A stretch of 64,000 nt of DNA from Diatrype stigma (lineage: Eukaryota > Ascomycota > Sordariomycetes > Xylariales > Diatrypaceae). Within the stretch, counting starts at the first letter, position 1; each line of letters starts with the position of its first letter. Below, one piece after another: positions 1-10,795 of this stretch. The notes below the pieces were generated by a model. That model was not told the DNA's origin. It saw nothing but the letters and a program-made list of their open reading frames with translations, and searched no databases. The position numbers and the translations under genes were made by a program. Where the stretch lies: contig JAKJXP020000060.1 in NCBI GenBank assembly GCA_022225965.2, forward strand, positions 1-64,000. The letters are read 5' to 3'.

Positions 1-117
1 GGTGCTGTAGGTGCTGTAGGTGCTGTAGGTGCTGTAGGTGCTGTAGGTGCTGTAGGTGCTGTAGGTGCTGTAGGTGCTGTAGGTGCTGTAGGTGCTGTAG
101 GTGCTGTAGGTGCTGTA
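1..117 (+). repeat. 9-bp tandem repeat, 13 perfect copies
   Basis: The unit GGTGCTGTA is repeated 13 times without interruption from the very first base, so the array continues beyond the window. In frame 1 it reads Gly-Ala-Val with no stop; of the other two forward frames, the one starting at base 2 has a TAG in every unit. A multiple-of-three unit with one open frame fits either a coding minisatellite or a plain intergenic one. Confidence 0.95.
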
Positions 118-276
118 AAGAAATGTACTGCTTTATGCAATAATTATCTTATATGTAAGAATACTATATTAATGTATGTGGCATTATCGGCAAATGACAG
201 GATACATAAAGTCCCACCTAAATTGTATGGAGCATTATGTAGAAAACACTACGTTTTGCTTTTGCAATACGTTTAG
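1..276 (+). CDS. Possible 3' end of a truncated gene encoding Gly-Ala-Val repeats
   Basis: Frame 1 stays open from the window edge through 13 Gly-Ala-Val units and about 52 further codons to a TAG at 274-276. The sequence after the repeat is rich in Lys, Leu, Tyr and Cys codons and AT-rich, unlike the GC-balanced exons elsewhere in the window, and I recognise no family. The start lies outside the window. Because the repeat cannot generate stops in this frame, only the last 52 codons argue for coding, so chance is a serious alternative. Confidence 0.15.
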   Translation, partial: GAVGAVGAVGAVGAVGAVGAVGAVGAVGAVGAVGAVGAVKKCTALCNNYLICKNTILMYVALSANDRIHKVPPKLYGALCRKHYVLLLQYV

Positions 277-883
277 CTTGTCCCTGACCCCAATGGCGAA
301 GCCATAAAATTGTGGGTCAAAAGGCGATTAGAGCCCTGACGAGTAGCTGTCTACTAGGTACTATATCCAGTTAGGTGCGTTTCTACGTTTTAGGGGACCG
401 CAGGATTGCTGTTAGGGCCTTCGGGGACGATCCCAGGGGCTCTATGGACGGTAGGGAGGGATAGGGGGTTATGCGACTGCCATTGAGACTGAGAAGGACC
501 CTGGCGCCTGGGCTGGCTGCTGGGATTCTATCAACTCAATTGCGACTGCTGTTTGGCCATTCAACTGTCATGCCAACCCTCAAGGGAATTAAGCAAGTCA
601 CTTCAATTTCAATCTATGAGCTTCAATGTTGATCTTGCAGTCTTGATCGCCATTCGGTGCATCCAACCAACCAGCCTCTCATCTGCTATCATATCCATCT
701 GGCCTTACGAGCGACTCCGTACTATGTAGTTTAGGGGGAGCATCAGGAGCTTTCATACGCTACAGACCCGGGAGTGGGACTTGGTGGTGAGAGCTCCCCA
801 ATGCATCCAATGCATCGTGCAGATCCTGTCAGTGCTTCATGCTTGTGCAGACACGCGCATTCCAGGTGGTACCTGCGTAGGTA

Positions 884-929
884 GACACGCAGCACGCAGC
901 ACGCAGCACGCAGCAGCACGCAGACACGC
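884..929. repeat. ACGCAGC-type short tandem repeat
   Basis: Imperfect repeats of the heptamer ACGCAGC occur about 500 bp upstream of the Pob3 start, with one unit expanded by an extra CAG. Confidence 0.8.
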
Positions 930-1246
930 AACACCATCTAGCGGGGCAATCCTGAGGAAGAAGGCGGATGATGGGAGTATGTATATAGATAGGTGTATGT
1001 ATATATCGGATGTATGTTGATAATTGTTGTTTGTACTATGTGGTACCCGTGGACCTACAGCCACCTGGGCACGCGATAACGACGGTGCATGTGGCGATAC
1101 CAGATCACCCAGCCACGGCTACTTTCTGTGGCTTGGCCAATTTACGCCATTAACGCCGAACAGCTACCAAAAAGCTCTAGTCACGCCCTTGTCGCGTTTC
1201 TTTGGAGAGGTCGCGCCAGCCTGCTGCAACGGCAGCTGCAACTGGG

Positions 1247-1288
1247 CAATCCGCAATCCGCAATCTGCAATCTGCAATTTGCAACCCG
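1247..1288. repeat. Six tandem CAATCYG-like heptamers in the pob3 5' region
   Basis: Six head-to-tail 7-bp units (CAATCCG twice, CAATCTG twice, CAATTTG, CAACCCG) lie 140-180 bp upstream of the Pob3 start codon. Each unit resembles a CCAAT-like pentamer core (CAAT), so the array may be part of the promoter or 5' UTR, but no function can be shown from sequence. Confidence 0.75.
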
Positions 1289-1428
1289 CAGTTTTTGGCC
1301 TTGATCCCTTCTACAACAACCTTTCCCGCTTTCTCCTGTCACCATCGCCAGCCTTCTCGGTTCCTGGCATCGTCTGAACCTCTGATTCCGAAGCTGGCCA
1401 ACTAGGAGAGTTCTCGTATCCCATCAAA

Positions 1429-3340
1429 ATGGCGGCTTTGTAAGTGCCTAATTCACCCGCTTCACATCGCTTTACTCGGCGCCACTTGATGCCATACCGA
1501 CCGACACCGCCCTGTTCCACCCTGCTAACTTCCATGCTCTCTTCTTTTAGCGAGAACTTCGACAACATCTACCTCGATCTCTCCAAAGAGTCCGGGAAAT
1601 GCAGATTCGCTGAGAATGGTCTGGGATGGAAGCCTTCTGGTGGCGGCAACACCTTCACCTTAGATAGCGGCGATATTGCCGGTGCGCAATGGAGCCGTGC
1701 CGCCAAAGGCTACGAGGTCAAGATCCTCAAACGATCGTCGGAAATAGTCCATCTCGATGGCTTTCAGCAAGAGGATCTCGAGCGTCTGGGCAAAATCTTT
1801 AAGAACTGGTACAGCATAAACCTGGAGACCAAGGAGCATGCTCTGCGAGGCTGGAACTGGGGCAAGACCGAGTTCACTAAGGCGGAGCTTGTCTTCAACG
1901 TCCAGAACAAGCCCGCCTTCGAGATTCCCTACTCGGAGATATCCAACACGAACCTAGCCGGTCGCAACGAAGTCGCTGTCGAGTTTACCGCCTCCAACGC
2001 CAACGACACTGGCACCAACGGCCATCTGGGCGGTGCGAGAGGGCGTGGCAAGAAGTCCGGCGCAGGCAAGGACCAACTGTGTGAGATGCGATTTTACATC
2101 CCCGGGACTACCACTCGCAAGGAGACGGAGGGAGAGGAAGCTGGCAGTGATGCTGAAGAAGAAGAGAAGAATGCCGCCACTCTGTTCTATGAGACCCTCA
2201 TCGACAAAGCCGAGATTGGTGAAACGGCCGGCGACGCCATCGCCACCTTCCTGGAAGTCTTGCACCTCACACCTAGGTATGTCCCGCTCTCTCCCTATAA
2301 GATGCTCTTATTGCTGCTTTTGCTGACCGCTATTTTGCAGAGGTCGATTCGATATCGATATGTACGAATCTTCCTTTCGTCTCCGTGGTAAGACGTACGA
2401 CTACAAGATCCAGTACGATGCCATCAAGAAATTCATGGTCCTTCCCAAGCCGGATGATATGCACTGCATGCTTTGCATAGGACTGGATCCCCCGCTCCGT
2501 CAAGGGCAGACGAGGTATCCTTTCCTAGTAATGCAGGCTAAGAAGGATGAGGAAGTAACCATCGATCTCAATCTCACCGAGGAACAGCTGGAGGAGAGCT
2601 ACAAGGACAAATTGCAGTCCCATTACGAACAGCCGCTTCATCAGGTCATCACTTATATCTTCAAGGGCCTTGCCAACAAGAAGATTACTTCACCGGCCAA
2701 GGATTTCATCACGCACCGGCAACAATACGGCATCAAGTGTTCCATCAAGGCTGCAGAGGGTTTCCTCTACTGTCTCGAGAAGGCTTTCATGTTTGTTCCC
2801 AAACCGGCTACCTACGTATCCTATGACCAGACGGCCTCTGTCAGCCTCTCCCGTGTCGGCGGCGCCGTCTCTGCTCTCTCGACCTTCGATATCACCGTCC
2901 ACCTGACCAGTGGCACGGCCCACCAATTCAGCAACATCAACCGAGAAGACCTGAGGGCCCTCGAGGACTTCTTCAAGCTGAAGGGTCTCCGCGTTAAGAA
3001 CGAGATAGACGAGGATGGCAAGCTTCTGGCTGCTGCCCTGCGTGAGGAGGCTATGGATGACTCGGAGGAAGAAGTTGTTGGTGGTAACGCGGATCGCGGC
3101 TCTGCGGACGAAGACGATGAAAGTGTCGACGAGGACTTCCGAGCGGAGAGCGAGAGCGATGTCGCTGAAGAATACGACTCGGCACACGAATCGTCGGGAT
3201 CTGGAAGCGGCGAGAGTGATGTCGAGCAGGGCAAGGGCGCTCCCGCGGACGATGATGACGACGAAGATGAGGATATGCTCGACGAGGATGAGGAACAAGA
3301 GGAGAAGCCAAAGCCGAAGAAGCAGAAGACCAAGAAATGA
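1429..3340 (+). CDS. pob3: FACT complex subunit Pob3 (SSRP1 family)
   Basis: This is the Pob3/SSRP1 half of the FACT histone chaperone, which with Spt16 binds H2A-H2B and opens nucleosomes for polymerases in the nucleus. Three exons (1429-1439, 1551-2276, 2341-3340) join in phase to give 578 aa. The first exon is only 11 nt (Met-Ala-Ala-Phe across the junction) and restores the family N-terminus ending in ENFDNIYLDLSK. The N-terminal PH-like and dimerisation domains come first, then the tandem-PH middle domain with the typical stretch GLDPPLRQGQTRYPFLVMQ. The last ~110 residues are an acidic Asp/Glu/Ser tail ending in a Lys-rich nuclear signal (KPKPKKQKTKK). No HMG box is present, as expected for the fungal form, where a separate Nhp6-type protein supplies it. 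Confidence 0.95.
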
Positions 3341-3818
3341 GGAATTCAACCGGTCTTCGCTCTTGCTGCAGGGCAGATTCTACCTATCTGTCCTATCCTA
3401 CCCATCCAGCACCCACCATCTAAGTTTTTGCGCATTATCTCATCCCAACAGTCTTGTGGTTGGGCCACCATTGTTGTTGTAATTGGCCCTGGCCATTCGT
3501 CATGTGGAAAAAAAGGGAGATTTGATTTTTATCGGACTTTCGGCGGGTAGTGGAAAGGTGCAAAGGCGTTCCGGAGGCTTTCTATGCTTAGCCTTTTGTT
3601 TAGTAGCTGAGAGCTGAGCTGAGACAGATCATGACACGATATTCACTCACCTGACATCGATGCTGTTCGTTTCCATTGCGACGTGATTTGCATTTGGAGA
3701 GAAGTTGAACACAGGTTCGCGAAGTTGAGCCTAGACACCGATGCGGTTTACCCAGCATCCAATACCTTTGGTGATATAATAAATAGACAGTAGTAGTAGC
3801 TAGCTAACTACTTAGGTG

Positions 3819-3820
<2 letters not shown>

Positions 3821-3857
<37 letters not shown>

Positions 3858-3858
3858 C
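3821..3858. repeat. (GCCT)n microsatellite
   Basis: About 9.5 uninterrupted copies of GCCT are present about 480 bp after the pob3 stop codon. Confidence 0.95.
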
Positions 3859-4395
3859 GTGTCTATTGAACTCAGCTAATGGGCTAGAATCTTCTACATG
3901 CCTACTCAGTCTTCTATCTCGGTCTCGGTTCGATGTGATATGCGGTCGGTGTGCAATAGTTAATTGTCGATTGTGGATGTGACTGTTTCAAAGCTACCTA
4001 GTTCTGCTAGTATATATCTCGACTCCTTATCTCAATATTGTAGGCTTACATTTGGGCATATATAACGATTTGGTTTCTAATGGCGTTGAGTCTACTACTA
4101 CTACATAGGCAAGCACATGAGTAAAATTAGAATCACTCAAGTCACATCACACACATCACATCACGAATCAGGGGTTTTTGGGTTTTCCCCTCGGAGAAGT
4201 AGACAAGCAAGCAACACATGTATGTTTGTATGTCAAAAATTCGGAACTCCTGCATTATACTCGATACACAACAACCGAAACACAATTAACTAGTAAGTGT
4301 GTGTGTGTGCATGCACTGCATGCCCATTACAAACAACACCAACGCAAACGCAACGCAACGCAAAAACGCATATGAAGTTTCTCAAAATCAAAAAG

Positions 4396-4397
<2 letters not shown>

Positions 4398-4426
<29 letters not shown>
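4398..4426. repeat. (GT)n microsatellite
   Basis: About 14.5 uninterrupted GT dinucleotides; a shorter GT run lies about 100 bp upstream (near 4296-4308). Confidence 0.95.
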
Positions 4427-5561
4427 ACCAAGCAGCAGAACCGGGTGAAAAAAAAAACAAAGCTACTAAAAAGCAAGCCTTTTGCGCCTCCTCCAACCTC
4501 AACCTGAACTCGACTTGTGTAGTAGTAGTAGCAGCAGTAGTAGTATAAAAGACAACAAAAAAGGGGACGAAACAAGACGGTTTTCTTCAGATAAACCAAG
4601 TAGTAACAGTGATATTGACAACAATAATGACAGGTAGAGTAGGATAGGGTAGGGTCAGGTAAGATACCTAGGTATCATGGGTTGGTGGTATATTCCTTCT
4701 CCCCGAACCCCAAAACACCAGGAGACGCAAGAACAAAACAAGCATTTGTTCCCTCAGGCCAAACCAGGCTTAGGCTCGGGCTCGGGCGTCACCCCATCCC
4801 TACCTAACTTCATCCAATATAACCATCCATCCAAGCATGCAAGCTTTCAGGCGTATTCCTTCGTACATTCAGGAGTGGTAGTGGTATATAGGGATGGATG
4901 TATGCAGTTTGTACGTATGTGTGTAGAAAGGTTCCTCTAATGCTCCTTCGTCTAGACCAGTGATGGTGGCGGCGTTTCTGTAACGGAGACAGTTGGAGGA
5001 AGAAATAGAATAGGGTGATGCAGGAAGCACCACGAATGTATACACGTATGCATGTGTGTAGGTACCTATGTATATACTACACAACAGAGTATACCAACGC
5101 GAGCAACGGCATCGGATAGGTACTGACTGGTGCAAAGACGAAGTAGTAGGTTCCTTACGTCCCTGCCAAAGTCGGGTAAGAAAAAGTCAGATCCGATGAT
5201 AGTAAAACCGTCTGTCCATCCGCCCGATATTTTCCGCTAGTGGTGGAAAATAGTTATAGTCGTAGTAGACGAGGCGAGACGGTAGGGCTTCTGCGGAATG
5301 TTGTGAAGTAAAAGTGCTGAAAAGGATTCAAACGAAACAGGAGAGCATGTACGTGGATCATGTACGTATGTGTGTACGGTAGGCATGCACGCATGGATGA
5401 ACGACAACATATATCAGTCGGTTCTTAGGAATGCAAGTGCGGATGCCGTTGCAGTTACGCAAGAGTGCAGAGGAGCGCCATTCGTAGTTAGGTTAGGGTA
5501 GGTAGGCGAGGTAGGTAGTGATCATCAAAGACTTCGTAGTAGATCGTAGATCATGTCCGGC

Positions 5562-5605
5562 GTGGCATGGGCATAGGCAGGCATGGCATGGCATGGTATG
5601 GCATG
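5562..5605. repeat. Degenerate GGCAT repeat
   Basis: Several GGCAT pentamers with interruptions lie downstream of the bud4 stop codon. Confidence 0.7.
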
Positions 5606-5940
5606 ACAGTTCAAGGCGTATGCATTGCATGTGTGTATGTATGTAGAGCGTATCATCGTAGTAGTTGTAGTAGTAGTGGCGTGGCATGACAGGACATGGC
5701 GTAGTAGTGAGTGTGATGTCGTTCGTCATCTAGGCGTTGGGTTGCTGGTTGGTTGGCTGGCTGGCTGGCGGTATACGGACAATAGTATCAGGTAAAGGCA
5801 AAGAAAACACGAGGCAGGTTTAGTCGGACTGTAGGTCGACACCAGGCAAGTAGATAGGCAAGTAGGCAGGAACAAATGCATGCAGTTGCTGCGATGAAAA
5901 GGCAGGCAGCGGGAATAATCAGAACGCCCGGATCGCCAGA

Positions 5941-8900
5941 TTAGACGACCATGCTCTTAGTCCGGGAGTGAACCCGTCTGCCCTCGGCGCGCTTCCGGAG
6001 CGCCTCCTCCCTCTTGAGGACGAGCTCGCACCACTTGCGGCGGCCGCTGCCGCTGCTGCTGCCGGGCACGTCGTCGTCCGAGTCGCTGGCTGCGTTGGCG
6101 CCCGCGTTGCCGCGCCCGATCACATCGCCGAGCACCCGCATCCAGCCCTCCTTGTCCTCGGGCGTGTCAGCGTAGAAGTCGATCACCTCGCCGTTGTTGA
6201 ACCGGATCCGGAACCCCTCCTCGACGAACATGTAGCCCTCCTCTTCCTCGGCGAACGCCGACCGCCTCCGTTGCGACGACTTGCTGCTGCCGCCGCCACC
6301 ATTGGCTCCGCCAGGGGTCGCCATCAACTGCCGCCGGTCGTCGATCAGCCGTTTGGTGTTCGACAGGTTGATGGTCGCGCGGGGCTGCCGCGTCGTCTCG
6401 TGGTACGCTGTCAGCTTGGTGCCGACGAGCTTAAAGTACCGACGTCTCCAATACTATCCCCGTAGTTAGCAGCTATCACTACAATCACACAAATAGCCCC
6501 TCAAAGGTAAACAACAAAACTTACCGGACAATCTCCACCCTGCTGGCTCAGATGTCCCTCCCAGTTGCGGCTCAGGCGCTCCTCGGCGGCTTTCAGCTCG
6601 CGGATGCACGAGTTCATGCTCTTGGGCATGTCGTCATCAGTGCAGCCCTTGGGCCTCGGAACGAACAGGAGCTGGACCTCGAGCTTGCCGATCTTGTAGG
6701 GGGCGCGGCGAACGACAGCGTTGCCCGCGACGTCGGCGCGCTTGCTCTTGACGCTGCTCGCGAACCCGGCCTCCTCGCAGGCCCACTCGTTGAAGGCGGC
6801 GATCTCAGCCATGTAGGGCCGGCCGTAGCAGCGGGCCTCGTGCTCCTTCAGACACACGTACGAGCGAGCGAAGCTGCCGTCGTCGGCCGCCAAAGGGCTG
6901 AGCAGGTCCCAGGCCGTGGGGGCGATCTTGCGCTGGCGCGTTGCCGCCTCGCGCTGCGCCTGCGCCAGCGCCTCCTCCTCGGCCGCCCGCTGCCGCGCCT
7001 CCAGCTCCTTGCGCTTCTTCGGGCTGGCGAACACACGCGAGAACGTCGACGCCTTGTTAGCCTTCGACGCCTTGGTCGGCGAAAGCGACGGCGGCACGCG
7101 CGAGAGCTGCGACGGCGCCGGCTTCTCCAGCTTCACGTTGAGCGTCAGCTGGAACTCCAGGTCGTTCGGCACCACCAGCTCGAACTCTTGGCCGATGGGC
7201 GCATTGCGCGCCAGCTCGAGCCAGGCCGTGGTCACGCAGTGGACACCGTTGTCCAGTGTCAAGCTAAACCATGTCCGTTCATCTATTTGTGTCAAGTTAG
7301 CTACTTCCAATCATCATGAGTTATTGTACTTTACGGTAAAACCCACTCTTTGGTAAGGGGAGGTCGAGATCCTTGACACCCATCACCTTGACGAACAGTC
7401 TTCCTCTCTCGCCGCATTCGTCCGTGGCTAGTTCGGAGCCCTCCTCTTCGGGTAACGAGGTTCTCGCGGCGGTGGCATTGCTCTCCTGCCCGGGCAGTGG
7501 TGGTACCGGACCACTCATGCCAGGAGCGTGGCGCTTCCTAAGGCTCCTCCTGGCCTTACCATTCCAGGGCTCTACCGTCCACGACTGGGGGCGGTGTTGC
7601 TTCACGGGAGAGTTGCCGGCAGATCGAGTGCCGTTGTGCAGGTCTTCGGCTTGCTTATCGCCGCTACCAGGTCGATCGCTGGCGGCGACTACCTTGGTGT
7701 TCTGGCGCATGAGATAACCGCGCTGTTTACGAGCAGTTACGTTAGCATTAAGTACTGGATCTTGGGTATTATTGCCGGGTGATGCGTCACTGGTCGCGAT
7801 CATTGGCTTCGAACCAGACGCTTGTCTGGTCGGGCTGCCACTGGCAGCCAAGAACTGGTTGGTAAACATAAGTTGTTGAAATGCCACCTTTTGTGCCTCG
7901 ATGACCCGCTCGAAATCCTGATCAAGACTGAGACCTAGGTCGAGATCCAACGTCAAACTTCGCTTCTTAAAGCTCGGGTGTCGATCCATGTACTCGTCGC
8001 TGCTGGCCTTCTTGGGGGTCTCTGCTGGCTGTAGGTCTCGCGAGAGGCGGTTGCGGTGTTTCTCTGGGATTGGCGGGATGTTAGGAACAATCTCCCGGCT
8101 GACCTGCCTTCGAGCCTCGCGCATAGCGGCGAGGTCAGAGGGCGTAGCGGACTGACGAGTCTTGAGCTTGGACCCAGATGCTTTGATGGTAGCCACCTGC
8201 TCGGGAACTCCTGGTGATTCCAACGGTTCTTCTTCCGACCCTTCATCTTCACTATCAGAGACAGGGTGGTGAATCACTGACTCGGGGGTACCAGGGTCCT
8301 CTTCTTCCTCCGGCTCGCCCCACCCGGAACCATCGTAATCAGGCTTGGGCAGGGATATTTCCGGGGTATAGGTCTTCTCCGAACGGGCTGGGATATCGGA
8401 CATCCTATGTCCTTCCGTGTGGGTTACCGCGTCTGCTTCCTTGGGTCTGGGGAGCATGTAGGATTGGAAGCTCCGGGTGAATTCAGAGTCCTTAGCGCTG
8501 TTCTCGTTCACCCGAGGCAACGTGGCACTGAAGTTGGTGATGACGTCTTGCCCTGTGGAGCTGGCCGCCCGAGGGGTTTCGGGGTCAGCTGTTTCGCCTT
8601 GAGTAGGGGTGGGGAGTTCTTCGTCGTCCGAATAATGGCTTTCGTCGTCATCCTCGGACTCATCTGACTCAGAGTCAGTTTCTTCATCCCCAGACCGTGG
8701 GTAGAGGTCGAAGTCATCGGCCGGGTCGTGGTCCTCGTCATCATCACCTCTAGTGATAATAACGCTGTCTTCCATAGGTTCTCCCATATCCCCAAGAAGT
8801 GAGTCCTCGATACTATCGATAGGGACATCTGGATCGTAGGGAGCACTGAGAGCCGGGCTCGAGCCGGGACTTGGCAACGCAAAGTTGTATTCGGAGTCTT

Positions 8901-10795
8901 CTTCAAGATTCTTGTTGCCATTAACGCGGTTCAGGATTGATTGCCGAGAGATGCTAGGTAGCTGGTAGTCCATGTCAAGTCCGGAGATATCGCCAATAGT
9001 GTCGTCTGCCTCGGAATTTTCCTCGTCATTTACCTCGTCATCCGCCTCGTCGTGTGCCTCGTCGTGTGCATCATCATCATGGGCATCATCATGTGCATCG
9101 TCGTGTGCATCATCGTGTGTGTCATCGTGTGCATCTGTGGTCTTTTCTACTGCCGCTTCAGTCGTGTCAATTACCGACTCGACTAACGAGTCTTCATGTT
9201 CAGAACCGGGACTCCCGAACTTGTCGCGCGGTCCGGCTCGTCTCATGCGGCGCTCCCGCTGCTGCTGCTCAGCGTAGGTCCTATTCGCTGGGTCTTGCTT
9301 GGGGCTGACCTCGTCAGAAAGCATCATAAGCTTCAGACGCTCTTCCAGTGACATTTTGCCGTTTCCGATATTCTGCAATTCAGACTTGCTGACTAAAGCA
9401 GGGGGTGGTGACGGCAAACCTCGTGGCGAGCCCAGCATGCGATCTGCTGTGGCGGACGTTCCAGTGGAGGAGAAAGAGTGGGATCTGTTGTTAGGGGTGC
9501 CAGGCAGAGGGGGTAGCGGACGATGGTCACTGGATGTGGATGAATCAGTGCGGTGATGCTGGGGTCGAGCTCCAGTAGGTTGGACCGGGGTGGTGTCAGG
9601 TCTTGGACTGTTGGAATAGCGATGCTCGCGGTCTTGACGCCAATCGTCCGGCCCGACCACCGGTGTCTTCGCAGTATCTTCCAGCGAGGCATCGAAACTA
9701 TCTTCTGGCATCTCGCCGTCCATGCCCGGATACGGGCCAAAGTCATCATAGTCCTCATCTTCTGATTCGAAACTTCCTTCCCGCGAGTTGGTGCCGACCG
9801 AGGAGAGATCCGGAGTGGCCATCTCATATTCGTTGATCTGCGGCGGCGCCGCATCAAACGTGACGGATTTCGCATGCCGATGGAGCGATCTACCATGTGG
9901 TAAGTCGTGTTTCTCGTCATATGATGAGCTCTCGATAGAAAAGTCGGAAGGTTGCGAGTCACAGCTATTCTTAAACCGGTGTGAGGAGAGCGAAGACTTC
10001 ATGGGAGAGGCCTGATCCTTGGTCGGGCTTCGGGGAGTATCAGGGTTGCTTGGTGACTGGGGTGACCTGGTAAGGCTGACAGGGCTGGAGAAGGTGAGGT
10101 TCTGTTGGCTCTGGCTTCGACCGTGGCCAGGGCGGAAACCAGCGATACCGGAACCATTGAAAGCATTGCCTTGGACCTTAGCAAGGGGTCTCTCTATCGT
10201 AGGTAGTCTTGTAGGGTCGTATTCCAGTTTCTGTTCTCGGGCGAACATGGTGCTGTTCTTGACCCGGGATGCCTTCTGCAGTCGCTCAATGGACGTGCGT
10301 CTTGTTGGTGAGGGAGACCCCCCATGGCTGCCATACAGTTCATTTTCCGTGTTGGAATTGCTGTGAGCATGGCGGTTCATCCAGAACAGGCGCGGGGAAG
10401 CGGTGTTCTCTACCGGGGACGACTGGAATGGAGAGGAATCAGTGTTTAGACCCATTTTCTACGTCACACATGTTAGTGACAGTTCAGGGCAGGTCCCAGG
10501 GCCAAGGCAGACCCCAAGGCCGGTGAGTCAAATGTGTTTGGTGCATTGGAGGGAGGAATGGACGTACCTTGTTTGGTTGGTTCCAGACTGGTGAATTCCG
10601 TCGCTTCTCTGTGCTGGATATCTCTGACAGTGGGCGAGAAACGCCAGGCTTGGTAGGTGACTGGGTAGGTGTATTTTTGGAGATACGCAGCGGCTGCGTG
10701 ATCTGCATCGCCATGTTGTCAGTGCTTTACATTCTTCCGATCCGGGCATTCCAGCACATGGACTATTGGATACTTACAGGTTCCTCGGAAGACAT
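5941..10795 (-). CDS. bud4: Anillin-like septation protein Bud4
   Basis: Bud4 is a septin-associated, anillin-related scaffold of the cell cortex needed for septum formation in filamentous fungi. Five exons on the minus strand (10795-10778, 10702-10568, 10458-7335, 7282-6525, 6453-5941) keep phase and encode 1515 aa. The N-terminus (LRISK...RPLSEIS..EKRRNSP...NTASPRLFW) is typical of the family. About 1000 residues are disordered, rich in Ser/Pro and acidic runs, including an Asp-Asp-Ala-His repeat. The C-terminal third holds the anillin-homology region (ERTWFSLTLDNGVHCVTTAW) and ends in a PH domain (YWRRRYFKLVGTKLTAY... GEVIDFYADTPEDKEGWMRVL). The first exon codes for only six residues. Exons 4-5 are much more GC-rich at third positions than exon 3. 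The gene converges on pob3. Confidence 0.93.
9037..9135 (-). repeat. Asp-Asp-Ala-His coding minisatellite inside bud4
   Basis: A 12-bp unit repeats with small changes and encodes DDTH, DDAH, DDAH, DDAH, then DEAH and DEAD variants. Synonymous differences between units show it is not brand new, but a repeat of this sort is expected to vary in copy number between strains. Confidence 0.85.

Larger units (their letters stand above)
277..1428. other. Intergenic region upstream of pob3
   Basis: No gene could be supported here. Short frames are broken and show no family resemblance. The stretch holds two tandem repeats, listed separately, and presumably the promoter and 5' UTR of the Pob3 gene. Confidence 0.6.
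3341..5940. other. Microsatellite-rich spacer between convergent pob3 and bud4
   Basis: I see no gene. The 2.6 kb separates the 3' ends of two convergent genes and is rich in simple repeats: GCCT, GT, GTA, TGTATG and GGCAT motifs. A 14-bp perfect palindrome (GATACCTAGGTATC) lies at 4663-4676. It presumably contains both 3' UTRs. Confidence 0.6.

Noticed and set aside
1..117. Tandem array as a CRISPR
   Set aside because: The units are contiguous with no spacers, and the genome is fungal.
4630..4660. TAGGG-rich stretch resembling telomeric repeat (also near 5490-5510)
   Set aside because: Too short and degenerate for an interstitial telomere.
4663..4676. GATACCTAGGTATC perfect palindrome, with TACCTAGGTA again at 12048-12057
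   Set aside because: Striking, but only two full copies were found and TACCTAGGTA-like sequence is common in intergenic DNA of many such fungi; no link to genes.
6552..7319. A 255-codon plus-strand frame opposite bud4
   Set aside because: Shadow of GC-rich exon 4 of bud4, with low-complexity Arg/Leu text.
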